Origin: Tolypothrix sp. NIES-4075
GTDB lineage: Bacteria > Cyanobacteriota > Cyanobacteriia > Cyanobacteriales > Nostocaceae
NCBI RefSeq assembly: GCF_002218085.1
Contig: NZ_BDUC01000003.1
Location: 903,666-967,665, forward strand
Length of the DNA stretch: 64,000 nt
Direction of reading: 5' to 3'
Shown: one piece after another, positions 1-9,853 of the stretch
Position numbering within the stretch: position 1 is the stretch's first letter
How the letters are laid out: each line of letters starts with the position of its first letter
Made by a program: the position numbers and the translations under genes
Notes under the pieces: model-generated
What the model was told of the DNA's origin: nothing
Seen by the model: only the letters and a program-made list of their open reading frames with translations
Database searches by the model: none

Positions 1-3000
1 TGCAAGATCCTAAACGAGTTCTCACCAGCAATCAACAGATGAGTGAGCAACCTGTAGCTTTTATGTTTACAGGTTTGGGAACTCAATATGTGAATATGGC
101 TGCTGAACTGTACCAAGTTGAGTTGGTATTTCGCGAACAAGTCGATCGCTGTTGTGAATTACTCAAACCTCTTTTAGGTTTGGATCTCAGAGATATCCTC
201 TATCAAGCCCCAGAAAATGGTCAACAACCCAACAATACCCTCAATCTCCGGCAAATGTTGGGACGAGAGCAACAATCCGCTGATGCAGCTACGCAAAAAC
301 TGAATCAAACCAGTCTCACTCAACCAGCTATTTTTGTCATCGAGTATGCTCTTGCTCAGATGTGGATGTCCTGGGGAATTCATCCCATCGCTATGATTGG
401 CTACAGCATCGGGGAATATGTAGCAGCAACGATTGCAGAGGTCTTGTCTTTAGAAGACGCTCTAACTCTGGTGGGGAGTAGAGCGCAAATGATTCAACAA
501 CTACCAAGTGGAGCGATGTTGGCTGTACCTCTTTCAGCCGCAGAGGTACGTCCCTTCCTCAACGAAAACCTTTCCTTATCAGCCATCAACGGAGCAAAAC
601 TTTGTGCGATCGCTGGGGATACAAACGCTGTGGATGAATTGGCTTCCCACTTAGGCAAAGCGGGTTTGGCATGTCGGCGATTGCAGACTTCTCATGCTTT
701 TCATTCTTACATGATGGAGCCAATTGCCGAAACATTTACCGCACTGACAAAAACTATCAAACTGCAACCGCCGAAAATTCCCTATGTGTCCAACGTTACG
801 GGGACTTGGATTACAGCCGCTCAAGCCACCGATCCGAGCTACTGGACAAAGCATTTGTGTCAAACTGTAAACTTTGCCGATGGGGTCGAGCAGTTGTGGA
901 AAAAACACAACCCAATTTTATTGGAAGTCGGAGCGGGACAGACGTTGAGCAGTTTAGCACAATTGTGTTTAGGCGATCGCCTCACAGATAAAGTCATTTT
1001 GCCCTCCCTCCGCGATGCTTATAATCAACAGTCAGATTTAGCATTTTTGCTCAACACCATCGGTCAGCTATGGCTCTGCGGAGTCCAGATAGATTGGCTA
1101 GCATTTTATACCCATGAGCGTCGTTATCGCCTTCCCCTACCGACATATCCTTTTGAGCGTCAGCGTTATTGGATTGAACCACAAAAAAATACCCAAAATA
1201 TCAACCTCAATTCCGAAGTATCAGCACAAAAATTAGACATTGCTGACTGGTTCTACATTCCTGCTTGGAAACAAGCCGATTTACCTAACTCATTTAAATC
1301 TAATAAATTAAGCCTTCAGAAACAATGCTGGTTAATATTTGTTGATTCTTGCGGTGTCGGCTTTCAAATTGTAGAACAATTAGAACACGAACATCAAGAT
1401 GTTATCGTTGTCCAAATTGGAGAAAAGTTTAACAAGATAAACGAGCAAAAATACACGATTAACCCACAAAATCAAGATGATTATAATGCCTTAATTCAAG
1501 ATATCTGTGCTTTCAATAAAATTCCCGCAGTTATCGCTCATTTATGGAATATCACACCGCAGCAAAATATATCTTCCCGACTTGAATACTTTGACCAAAC
1601 TCAAGAACTTGGTTTCTACAGTCTACTGTTTTTGGCACAAGCTCTAGGAGAACAAAATCTAAGCAATTCTTTGAGTATCTGTGTGATATCGAATAACACA
1701 CAAGCATTACTTGGCGAAGAAGAATTATGTCCAGAAAAAGCAACAATTTTCGGACCATGTAAAGTTATTTCCCAGGAATATACAAATATTACCTGTCGTA
1801 GTGTTGATATTACTTTGCCAGAAGTGGATACTAAGCAATGGCGGCAAATGATAAATCAACTGCTACTAGAAATAACTACAGAAACATCTGAGCCAACTAT
1901 CGCTTATCGCGGAAATCATCGCTGGATACAGTACTTTGAAAAATTGCCTATCAACGAGCAAAAATTTACAACTCATTTGCGTGAAACAGGAGTCTATCTC
2001 ATCACTGGTGGATTAGGAAAACTGGGACTAACAGTTGCAGAGTACTTAGCCAAAGCTGTAAGAGCCAAACTTGTGCTTATTGGACGTACAAAATTACCGC
2101 CAAAAGATGAATGGGAGCAATGGTTATCAAGTCATGATGATGATAATCCAATTAGTATCAAGCTGAAAAAAGTCCAAACTTTAGAGAAATTAGGTGCAGA
2201 AGTTCTGACAATTGAGGCAAATGTTGCTGATTTAGAGCAAATGCAAAAAATGGTGAATCAAGTAGGCGATCGCTTTGGCAAAATTCATGGAGTCATTCAT
2301 GCGGCTGGCTCTGCGGGTGCAAGTTTTATGCAAGCGAAAAGTCGAGAAACAGTTGGTACTGTTTTTCAGCCGAAAGTCAAAGGCACAATAGTATTAAATA
2401 CTGTATTGCAAGATGTGAACCCAGATTTTTTAATTTTGTTTTCCTCAATTTCTTCAATTACAGGCGGGTTTGGTCAGGTAGATTACTGTGCAGCTAGTAA
2501 CTTTCTTGATACCTTTGCCCATTACAATTCTTCTAGGCAAGAAATGCTCACAATTTCCATAAACTGGGATATGTGGCAAGAAAATAACTTGCAAGATGAA
2601 TTGATGGCAAACTATGGAACAGAAGTATTAGCTAAATTCCAAAAATTTCGCGCCCAATATGGGATAAACTCCCAAGAAGGTGTACAAGCATTAGACCAGA
2701 TTTTATCTCAGACATTTCCGCAAATAGTTGTCTCAACCCAAAGCTTGCAATATCGCATTGAACATGCTAACGAGCAATTTGTCAAATTACTCGAAAATCT
2801 AGAAAATCATGCTTTCCCATCAACACACCAAAGACCTAATTTAAAAACTGCTTATGTAGCTCCTAGCAATGAAGTAGAGCAGAGAATTGCTGATAAATTT
2901 TCCGAGTTACTGGGCATTAATTTAGTAGGTATTTATGATAGTTTCTTTGATTTAGGCGGAAATTCTTTGATGGCAATTCAACTAATTTCTCGGCTTAATC

Positions 3001-3149
3001 AAGACTTTCAAATAGAAATATCCATCCATTCCTTATTTCAATCACCCTATGTAGCTGAATTAGCTTTGATTATTGAAGAAATTATCATCAGGGAGTTACA
3101 AGAGTTACCTGAAGATCAAGTTCAGCCGCTTGTACCAGCTATTTCTTAA
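1..3149 (+). CDS. Type I polyketide synthase, AT-KR-ACP part (5' end outside window)
   Basis: The reading frame is open to the left edge, and the residues before Met at 39 look like a KS-AT linker, so this is the C-terminal part of a larger PKS and the KS should lie outside the window. Numbered from that Met, the acyltransferase occupies about residues 1-380, with active Ser123 in GYSIGEY and HAFH at 219-222, the signature of malonyl-CoA use. About 380-640 is a structural KR half without a dehydratase. The ketoreductase (about 645-880) has TGGLGKLG for NADPH and an SSIS...Y...N active site. A carrier domain near the C-terminus has DLGGNSL with the phosphopantetheine Ser. The DH expected between AT and KR is encoded by the next gene, 25 bp downstream, which suggests one operon. 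Confidence 0.93.
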   Translation, partial: QDPKRVLTSNQQMSEQPVAFMFTGLGTQYVNMAAELYQVELVFREQVDRCCELLKPLLGLDLRDILYQAPENGQQPNNTLNLRQMLGREQQSADAATQKLNQTSLTQPAIFVIEYALAQMWMSWGIHPIAMIGYSIGEYVAATIAEVLSLEDALTLVGSRAQMIQQLPSGAMLAVPLSAAEVRPFLNENLSLSAINGAKLCAIAGDTNAVDELASHLGKAGLACRRLQTSHAFHSYMMEPIAETFTALTKTIKLQPPKIPYVSNVTGTWITAAQATDPSYWTKHLCQTVNFADGVEQLWKKHNPILLEVGAGQTLSSLAQLCLGDRLTDKVILPSLRDAYNQQSDLAFLLNTIGQLWLCGVQIDWLAFYTHERRYRLPLPTYPFERQRYWIEPQKNTQNINLNSEVSAQKLDIADWFYIPAWKQADLPNSFKSNKLSLQKQCWLIFVDSCGVGFQIVEQLEHEHQDVIVVQIGEKFNKINEQKYTINPQNQDDYNALIQDICAFNKIPAVIAHLWNITPQQNISSRLEYFDQTQELGFYSLLFLAQALGEQNLSNSLSICVISNNTQALLGEEELCPEKATIFGPCKVISQEYTNITCRSVDITLPEVDTKQWRQMINQLLLEITTETSEPTIAYRGNHRWIQYFEKLPINEQKFTTHLRETGVYLITGGLGKLGLTVAEYLAKAVRAKLVLIGRTKLPPKDEWEQWLSSHDDDNPISIKLKKVQTLEKLGAEVLTIEANVADLEQMQKMVNQVGDRFGKIHGVIHAAGSAGASFMQAKSRETVGTVFQPKVKGTIVLNTVLQDVNPDFLILFSSISSITGGFGQVDYCAASNFLDTFAHYNSSRQEMLTISINWDMWQENNLQDELMANYGTEVLAKFQKFRAQYGINSQEGVQALDQILSQTFPQIVVSTQSLQYRIEHANEQFVKLLENLENHAFPSTHQRPNLKTAYVAPSNEVEQRIADKFSELLGINLVGIYDSFFDLGGNSLMAIQLISRLNQDFQIEISIHSLFQSPYVAELALIIEEIIIRELQELPEDQVQPLVPAIS

Positions 3150-3174
3150 TAGACAATAGAAAACATTAAATATC

Positions 3175-4107
3175 ATGTCTTTAGAGGAAAAAATCACCAA
3201 ACTTAAATCTCAGCTTTCTCCAGAAAAACAGCAACTTCTCGAAAAACGTTTACGAGTAGCAAAACCTAGTTTTGCGTGTGATGCCCCAGATTTACAGCCA
3301 GAAATTGTTACCAAATTAAACTTGAGTGTCAGCAAAAACTGGGTTTTAGATGAACACAGAATTATGGGCAAAGCCACTCTTCCGGGAACTGCCTATTTAG
3401 AAATAGCAAGAACCGCTTGTGAAAATTATTTTCCTAACTGTGTTATCTCTCTTAAAGAAGTCTATTTCTTTATGCCCTTAATCGTAGAAGATTGGGAAGA
3501 AAAAGAAGTTCGTACTATCCTGAAAAAACAACAATATGGCTTTGAATTTTTGATTGTCAGTAACTCAAATTTAGATTCAGACTCATGGATAGAACATACT
3601 AAAGGAAAAATTACTTGTGAAGAATTATCGCCACCAATCAAACATGAAATATCTCAAATTGAGTCCAACTTAAATCAAGATAATATAGTAATTGTCCAAA
3701 AAACTTTTCAATCAGAGATGATGGAATGGGGGGCAAGATGGAGCAACTGCAAATGGATAAAACTTGGCGAAAATCAAGGATTAGCACGCTTGGAGTTGCC
3801 AGAAGCATTTACTGATGATTGTAAAACCTATAAATTACATCCTGCTTTATTAGACTCAGCAACCGGCTTCTTGACTGTTAATTTCCAACAAGCAGGACCT
3901 TTTTTACCATTTTCATATAAAAGCTTGAAAATAAAAGGTAATTTGCCATCGAAACTATATAGCTACATCAAAGTCATCGGGAATAATCAGTCACAAACAG
4001 AAACCCTCACCTTCAATGTCACCATCATGGATGACCAGGGAACAGAACTAGTTGAAATTGAAGAATATACGCTACGAAAGTTTAGAACCCAGCAATTATT
4101 TCTTTAG
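3175..4107 (+). CDS. Free-standing polyketide synthase dehydratase (PKS-DH)
   Basis: This 310-residue protein is a stand-alone PKS dehydratase. It has the double hot-dog signature with His61 in an HxxxGxxxxP motif (HRIMGKATLP) and Asp227 in HPALLDS, both catalytic in this family. It would dehydrate the beta-hydroxyacyl chain left on the ACP by the preceding AT-KR-ACP protein, which lacks a DH. The first 28 residues contain SQLSPEKQQLLEKRLR, almost the same as the start of the NRPS encoded next (SQLSPAKRELLEKRLR). This looks like a shared docking helix. It lies 25 bp after the PKS and 26 bp before the NRPS, so co-transcription is likely. A DH as a separate polypeptide inside such an assembly line is unusual. 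Confidence 0.88.
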   Translation: MSLEEKITKLKSQLSPEKQQLLEKRLRVAKPSFACDAPDLQPEIVTKLNLSVSKNWVLDEHRIMGKATLPGTAYLEIARTACENYFPNCVISLKEVYFFMPLIVEDWEEKEVRTILKKQQYGFEFLIVSNSNLDSDSWIEHTKGKITCEELSPPIKHEISQIESNLNQDNIVIVQKTFQSEMMEWGARWSNCKWIKLGENQGLARLELPEAFTDDCKTYKLHPALLDSATGFLTVNFQQAGPFLPFSYKSLKIKGNLPSKLYSYIKVIGNNQSQTETLTFNVTIMDDQGTELVEIEEYTLRKFRTQQLFL

Positions 4108-4133
4108 TCTGCATTCATTTTTATAAAATCACA

Positions 4134-7100
4134 ATGGACATCAATAAAGCAAAAATATTAGACCAAAAATCTCAGCTTTCACCTGCAAAACGAGAACTAC
4201 TAGAAAAGCGCTTGCGGCGTGAAACTCAGTCTGATGCTCAATTAACACTGATTCCTCGACGTTCTCAGGCTAGTTCCGCACCTTTGTCCTTTGGACAGCA
4301 ACAGCTTTGGTTTATTGACAAATTACAGCCAGGAAATTCCGCCTACAATGAGTCCTTAGCTATTCGCTTGACCGGTACGCTCAATGCGATCGCCTTAGAG
4401 CAAAGCTTAAATGAAATCGTGCGTCGTCACGAAATCTTACGCACCACTTTTACGATGGTGGCACAACCGATGCAAGCGATCGCCCCAAGTTTGAATATTG
4501 CCCTACCATTAGTCGATCTGCGATTGCTTCCTCCCCAAGAACAGGAAATCGAAGTTAAAAAACTAGCCTCCGAGGAAGTCGCAAAGCCTTTTGATTTATC
4601 CCAAGGACCTTTATGGCGATGCACTTTGTTGCAATTGGGCGCAGAAGAACACATATTACTATTAACCATTCACCATATTGTTTTTGATGGTTGGTCAGTA
4701 GGGATTATTTTCCGAGAACTTTCGGAGTTCTACACAGCCTTCACCACTGGCAAGTCCCCATCACTCCCAGAGTTACCGATTCAGTATGCTGACTTCGCCA
4801 TCTGGCAGCGTCAGCGTTTGCAGGGCGAGGTTTTGGAAAAGTTGCTTGCCTACTGGAAACAGCAACTCAAGGGTGTTCCACCAGTACTGCAATTGCCTAC
4901 AGACTTTCCTCGACCAAAAGTTCAGACCTTTCAAGGTGGGACGCAATCTTTTATTTTGCCTCCTGACTTGACTGAGCAGATCAAAGCTTTGAGTCAACAA
5001 GAAGGCGTGACTTTGTTTATGATTCTGCTGGGGGCATTTAAGACCTTACTGTATCGCTACACCGGGCAGGAAGATATTGTAGTCGGTTCACCCATTGCTA
5101 ACCGCAACCGCGAAGAAATCCAAGAATTAATTGGCTTTTTCGCTAATACACTGGTGCTACGTACCGATTTTGCCGGCGATATCAGCTTTCGGGAATTGTT
5201 AGCAAGGGTACGTGACTGTACCTTGTCAGCCTTCTCCCATCAAGAACTACCTTTCGAGCGTCTTGTAGAAGAATTACAGCCTGAGCGCAACCTCAGCTAC
5301 AATCCGCTGATTCAGGTAATGTTTATTCTGGAGAATACGCCAACAGAAGCATTGCGACTGCCCAATTTGGCGGTGAGTCATATAGTACCAGAGAATGCGA
5401 TCGCCAAATTGGATTTGAGCCTGAATATTTATGAAACCCTGAATATTTATGAAAATTCTTCAGGTTTGACGGGAGTTTTCCGTTACAATACAGACTTGTT
5501 TACACCTGCCACCATTAGCCGAATGGTAGGGCATTTTCTCACCTTATTGTCGGGCATTGTCAATAACCCCGATCAAAAGCTCTCTCACTTACCGCTGTTG
5601 ACAGCCGCCGAGCAACATCAGTTATTGGTGGAGTGGAATAATACCAAAACAGTTTATCCTCAAGATAAGTGCTTCCACCAGATATTTTCAGAGCAAGTAG
5701 AGCGAGTACCTGATGCTATTGCCGTTGTCTTTCAAGACCAGCAATTAACCTACCGAGAACTGAACCGCCGTGCCAATCAGCTAGCACACTACTTGCAAGG
5801 GCAGGGAGTAGGTCCGGAAGTGCTAGTGGGAATTTGTGTAGAGCGTAGACGCAAAGCGGCTTGTCGCCAGACATCGCTCGAAATGATTGTAGGTATCCTG
5901 GGCATCCTCAAGGCTGGTGGAGCTTATGTACCCTTAGATCCAACTTATCCCCAAGAGCGCCTAGCTTTCATGTTGTCAGATTCACAAGTACCAATACTGC
6001 TGACAACCGAGAACTTATTAACTCAGCTTCCCAAGCATCAAGCGCAAGTCATCTGCCTGGATACCGACTGGGCGAGAATTTCTACTGAAAGTGAGCAGAC
6101 TCCCCACAGTAATGTTCAAATCCAGAACTTGGCTTATCTAATTTACACCTCCGGGTCTACAGGTAAACCCAAAGGCGTTCTCGTGACCCACGAGGGATTA
6201 GGCAACCTCACCGAAGATAAAATTAGAACCTGCCGCGTACAGTCAGATAGCCGTATCCTGCAATTCTTTTCCTTAAGTTTCGATGCCTCAATTCCGGAAA
6301 TAGTCATGGCTCTTGGTTCTGGTGCAACACTGTGTCTGGCAAATTCAGAGTCCTTGCTGCCAGGTCCTGGCTTGATGCAACTATTGCGCGAGCAAGCTAT
6401 TACTCATATAACAATCATTCCGTCAGCATTGGCGGCTTTGCCTCAAGAAGAATTACCAGCTTTGCAAATGGTTTTAGTGGGAGGAGAAGCCTGTTCTGGT
6501 GAACTTATAGAGCGATGGTCAAAAGGGCGACTTTTCATTAATGCCTACGGTCCGACTGAAACCACCGTCAATGCCAGCATGGTGGAATGTGGCAACAATG
6601 GACAAAAATTCCCCACCGTTCGTCCCGCAGCAAACAAGCAACTGTATATTTTAGATCAAAATCTCCAACTAGTCCCGATTGGAGTTCCTGGCGAACTACA
6701 TATTAGCGGAGTCGGTTTAGCCAGAGGCTACCTTAACCGACCTGACAAAACTGCTGAAGTATTCATTTCTAACCCTTACAGCAACGATCCAAACAGCCGC
6801 CTTTATAAAACTGGGGACTTAGCCTGCTACCTCAGCGACGGCAACATCAAACTACTCGGTCGCCTCGATCATCAAGTGAAAATTCGTGGCTTCCGCATCG
6901 AACTAGGAGAGATTGAGGCGTTGCTGAGTCAACACCCTGAAGTTAGAGACTGTGTTGTCATTGCCAGAGAAGACAACCCAGGAGAGAAACGTTTGGTCGC
7001 ATACATCGTGCCGACAACAGAAAGTGTACCCACCATTAGCGACTTACGCCACTTCCTCGAAGAGCAGTTGCCAGAATATATGATACCTGCGGCGTTAGTC

Positions 7101-8282
7101 TTCCTGGAAGCCTTACCCCTGAACCCCAGTGGCAAAGTAGACCGTCAAGCACTACCCGCACCCGGTACAACCCGACCAGAATTAGAGGACGTTTTTGTTG
7201 CCCCTCGCACCCCCACCGAAAAAGCACTTGCCGATATTTGGGCTGAACTTTTAAATCTGGAACAAATAGGCATACACGACAACTTCTTTGACTTAGGTGG
7301 TGATTCGATTCTCAGCACCCAATTCATCGCCAGAGCCAATAAGGTTAATTTAGAGTTTACAACTAAGCAACTGTTTGAACACCAGACGATCGCAGAATTA
7401 GCTGCTGTGGTTGAGCCAGACATTTCTGTTCAGCAGATACAGGGTCTGCTCACACCCATTCAGCCTGACTCTCCTTTAGTAGCACTTCAGCCTCACGGTT
7501 CTCAACAACCTATCTTTTTCGCTCATGGATTGGGTGGAACTGCGATCTGCTACTACCAATTGGCACGTTATTTAGGCTCAGATCAGCCATTCTACGCTTT
7601 GCAATCACCAGGTGTTGATGGAGAAACAGAACCATTAACCCGAATTGAGGACATGGCAGCTGAATATATCAAAGCCATGCGTAGTGTACAGCCCAATGGT
7701 CCCTACTTTTTAGGAGGTTGGTCTATGGGTGCGTTTGTCGCTTTCGAGATGGCTCAACAGCTACGAAATCAAGGTGCTGTAGTAGCAAGGCTTGCTATAT
7801 TATCTCAGGAAAAACAACTCACCAATAGATACAGCGATGATGATGATGATGCCAAAATGTTAGTCCAGTTGTTCAAAGATTTCGCTGGTAGTGTTGGTCA
7901 AGACTCGGAAATTTCTTATGAACATGTTGTGCAACTCCAACCAGAGGAGCAACAAAAATATGTCTTGGAACAAATGAAGTTAGCTAACCTTTTCCCTACA
8001 GATTTGGAATTTTGGCAGTTTCGTAACTATATGCGAGTTGTCAGGGGTAACATCAAAGCTACTGCCAGTTATGTACCGCAATTTTATCAAAATCCCATGC
8101 AGATTCTTTTGTTCCGGACAAGCGATATTTATACTGATGGTCTTGATGAACCTACTCTTGGTTGGAATCAACTTTGCTCAAAACCAGTGGAAATTCATGA
8201 TATTCCTGGCGACCATCTCACGCTACTAAACGAACCTCACGTTCAGGTTCTCGCAGAGTATTTAAAGCAGTATCTTTGTTAA
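4134..8282 (+). CDS. Non-ribosomal peptide synthetase, terminal module C-A-T-TE
   Basis: This is a 1382-residue single-module NRPS. The order is an N-terminal docking-like helix (about 10-28), condensation domain (about 45-480, HHIVFDG near 180), adenylation domain (about 510-1030: YTSGSTGKPKG, NAYGPTE, YKTGDL, NPSGK), carrier domain with Ser in GGDSI near 1057, and thioesterase (about 1115-1382, GWSMG near 1197). By alignment with the GrsA-Phe pocket I read the specificity positions as D-A-P-T-L-G-A-V-N-K. I cannot assign a substrate from this. The TE marks the end of the assembly line. Nine residues (572-580) in the A domain are repeat-derived and break the usual VERSLEM motif. This protein should couple the upstream polyketide chain to one amino acid and release it. 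Confidence 0.95.
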   Translation: MDINKAKILDQKSQLSPAKRELLEKRLRRETQSDAQLTLIPRRSQASSAPLSFGQQQLWFIDKLQPGNSAYNESLAIRLTGTLNAIALEQSLNEIVRRHEILRTTFTMVAQPMQAIAPSLNIALPLVDLRLLPPQEQEIEVKKLASEEVAKPFDLSQGPLWRCTLLQLGAEEHILLLTIHHIVFDGWSVGIIFRELSEFYTAFTTGKSPSLPELPIQYADFAIWQRQRLQGEVLEKLLAYWKQQLKGVPPVLQLPTDFPRPKVQTFQGGTQSFILPPDLTEQIKALSQQEGVTLFMILLGAFKTLLYRYTGQEDIVVGSPIANRNREEIQELIGFFANTLVLRTDFAGDISFRELLARVRDCTLSAFSHQELPFERLVEELQPERNLSYNPLIQVMFILENTPTEALRLPNLAVSHIVPENAIAKLDLSLNIYETLNIYENSSGLTGVFRYNTDLFTPATISRMVGHFLTLLSGIVNNPDQKLSHLPLLTAAEQHQLLVEWNNTKTVYPQDKCFHQIFSEQVERVPDAIAVVFQDQQLTYRELNRRANQLAHYLQGQGVGPEVLVGICVERRRKAACRQTSLEMIVGILGILKAGGAYVPLDPTYPQERLAFMLSDSQVPILLTTENLLTQLPKHQAQVICLDTDWARISTESEQTPHSNVQIQNLAYLIYTSGSTGKPKGVLVTHEGLGNLTEDKIRTCRVQSDSRILQFFSLSFDASIPEIVMALGSGATLCLANSESLLPGPGLMQLLREQAITHITIIPSALAALPQEELPALQMVLVGGEACSGELIERWSKGRLFINAYGPTETTVNASMVECGNNGQKFPTVRPAANKQLYILDQNLQLVPIGVPGELHISGVGLARGYLNRPDKTAEVFISNPYSNDPNSRLYKTGDLACYLSDGNIKLLGRLDHQVKIRGFRIELGEIEALLSQHPEVRDCVVIAREDNPGEKRLVAYIVPTTESVPTISDLRHFLEEQLPEYMIPAALVFLEALPLNPSGKVDRQALPAPGTTRPELEDVFVAPRTPTEKALADIWAELLNLEQIGIHDNFFDLGGDSILSTQFIARANKVNLEFTTKQLFEHQTIAELAAVVEPDISVQQIQGLLTPIQPDSPLVALQPHGSQQPIFFAHGLGGTAICYYQLARYLGSDQPFYALQSPGVDGETEPLTRIEDMAAEYIKAMRSVQPNGPYFLGGWSMGAFVAFEMAQQLRNQGAVVARLAILSQEKQLTNRYSDDDDDAKMLVQLFKDFAGSVGQDSEISYEHVVQLQPEEQQKYVLEQMKLANLFPTDLEFWQFRNYMRVVRGNIKATASYVPQFYQNPMQILLFRTSDIYTDGLDEPTLGWNQLCSKPVEIHDIPGDHLTLLNEPHVQVLAEYLKQYLC
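5847..5873 (+). repeat. In-frame short repeat inside the NRPS adenylation domain
   Basis: These 27 bases encode RRKAACRQT between VER and SLEM. A domains normally read straight from CVERS to EM here. The DNA (TAGACGC, AAAGCGGCTTG, CGCCAGACATCGC) resembles the small palindromic repeats of heterocystous cyanobacteria, for example near 23780. The length is a multiple of three, so the frame is kept. Confidence 0.6.
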
Positions 8283-8384
8283 ACGAAATCAGTTGAATAA
8301 CGACGTTCTCGTTCATTGTAGTAATTGCTGATATTTCTCAGGTAGACGCAGAGAATACTACTAATAAAAAACTTTTGTCAGAAG

Positions 8385-8410
8385 TTTAGGCTGTAGTTAC
8401 ACAGCCTAAA
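8385..8410 (+). terminator. Hairpin after the NRPS gene
   Basis: The arms TTTAGGCTGT and ACAGCCTAAA form a perfect 10-bp stem with a 6-base loop, followed by an AT-rich ATATTTTC stretch. It lies about 100 bp after the NRPS stop and 48 bp before the hydroxylase start. It is probably a terminator or attenuator that lowers read-through into the tailoring and export genes. Confidence 0.55.
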
Positions 8411-8457
8411 ATATTTTCTCAGATTAAATTGAATTAATCCAAAATGGTATAATTATC

Positions 8458-9285
8458 ATGGAAAAATTAGAGCCGACAGAACATAAGATTTTACCTTCTT
8501 TAGCTTATGCACCTAAAGATATAGAGCGGATAGAATTACTCCCACGCCAAATTTTCTATCGCAATTATGTATCTACAAATAAACCTGTAGTGATTACTAA
8601 TGCTACAAATGAATGGAAAGCACGTTCTTTATGGACATTTGAATGGTTTAAAAATACTCATGGAAAAGTTATCGTCCCCGTGCTGATGCCGCAATTGGAT
8701 AAATATAGCAGAGCGATGGCAAGAAAATCGATAGCTATAGAAGAATACATTGACTTGATTTTATCGGACTCACCAGAAGTAAAACCCTACTTAGGGATTG
8801 TAGAACTGCACAAGCTGATTCCGTCGCTATCAGATTACTTTAAATTTCCCGAATACTATTGGTTAAGGTCTACTATATATTTCTGGATGGGTCGCATCAG
8901 AACTACTCCACTCCATTGTGATTATGTGTACAACTTATTAACACAGGTAGTAGGTCGTAAACGAGTACTACTTTACTCGCCAAATTCTCTTATATCCCAG
9001 TTTAAGCTTGAGGAAGAAATGTTCGTTTGCCATAACAAGTATGATATGGAGGGATATAAAGCTGAAACGAGTCAGTTATTAATAGAACCTGATTACGACA
9101 TTACTCTTAATGCTGGGGAAATGCTATTTATTCCCTATGGTTGGTGGCATAAAATAAGTAGTTACGAAGCGTCGATTTCTGTAAATATGTTCTGGGCTAC
9201 TCCCAGCACTTTACTACAGCGATTACAATGGCAAAGCGGTGATTTTTTGAAACGAATACTCAAAAATAATGTAGCTAATAAATAG
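8458..9285 (+). CDS. Cupin-like/JmjC Fe(II)/2-oxoglutarate-dependent hydroxylase
   Basis: This 275-residue protein belongs to the cupin_8/JmjC superfamily. The iron ligands are visible as His153-x-Asp155 (PLHCDY) and His231 (GWWHKI). GEMLFIPYGWWH is the characteristic second metal strand, and the N-terminal part (KPVVITN) matches the family start. Members hydroxylate amino-acid or peptide carbons using O2 and 2-oxoglutarate. Placed between the terminal NRPS and the exporter, it is most likely a tailoring hydroxylase acting on the amino acid, the carrier-bound intermediate or the released product. Which carbon is modified cannot be told. Confidence 0.8.
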   Translation: MEKLEPTEHKILPSLAYAPKDIERIELLPRQIFYRNYVSTNKPVVITNATNEWKARSLWTFEWFKNTHGKVIVPVLMPQLDKYSRAMARKSIAIEEYIDLILSDSPEVKPYLGIVELHKLIPSLSDYFKFPEYYWLRSTIYFWMGRIRTTPLHCDYVYNLLTQVVGRKRVLLYSPNSLISQFKLEEEMFVCHNKYDMEGYKAETSQLLIEPDYDITLNAGEMLFIPYGWWHKISSYEASISVNMFWATPSTLLQRLQWQSGDFLKRILKNNVANK

Positions 9286-9359
9286 TGAGACAAGCAACTA
9301 ATTTCAGCTGCAACTAACTGCCAGATAAACAGAAGCAGTCAACTAAACTTGCCTCTTAC

Positions 9360-9824
9360 ATGAATGATAACAATCCTAATTGTCGGCTTGATTTACTGCT
9401 TCCTTGGGATTTACCTTGTCAGCAACAACTGAATGAAGTCGATAAAAATAAAGTGTACCAAGCTCTCAAACATTTGTTGCAAGCTTTAAAGGAAACTTCA
9501 GATGAAAAAGCATTTGATATTCTCAATCAAGAGTTAGCCAATCTGGAAGTAGCAGATGTATTAAAAGTAGAAGTATCTTTTACAGAAACTTCTCTCAAAG
9601 GGTGGGAGGTTGAAGACTTCGATACTTATTTTGATATGAGGCATATACAAACTAAGGAGTCTGTTATATGTCTCGTTAGGAGTATCATCTTAGGTTATAA
9701 AACTTTTCTGGAAATTACTCATAATAGTTATCAATTTGATATCGTTGATATAGAGATGCAAAAACGAGGATTTGAAATTTATGCCTACCTACTGGCGAGG
9801 GTTTTCAAAATATGTTTAGAATAA
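9360..9824 (+). CDS. Hypothetical protein in the biosynthetic cluster
   Basis: This 154-residue protein is not recognised. It is acidic, soluble-looking and mostly helical (around residues 25-60 and 105-150), with no signal peptide, membrane segment or obvious catalytic motif. It begins 74 bp after the hydroxylase on the same strand, and a hairpin follows it, so it likely shares the hydroxylase transcript. It could be a small accessory or chaperone-like protein for the pathway, but this rests only on position. Confidence 0.6.
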   Translation: MNDNNPNCRLDLLLPWDLPCQQQLNEVDKNKVYQALKHLLQALKETSDEKAFDILNQELANLEVADVLKVEVSFTETSLKGWEVEDFDTYFDMRHIQTKESVICLVRSIILGYKTFLEITHNSYQFDIVDIEMQKRGFEIYAYLLARVFKICLE

Positions 9825-9853
9825 ACTTGATTAATTAGCTTTAAAAGTATTGG

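Noticed and set aside
39..60. ATG 39 as the true start of the PKS gene
   Set aside because: The frame is open upstream and the preceding residues fit a KS-AT linker, so it is internal.
8429..8453. A sigma-70 promoter (TTGAAT and TATAAT) before the hydroxylase
   Set aside because: The spacing is only 13 bases and the -10 box sits 4 bases from the start codon.
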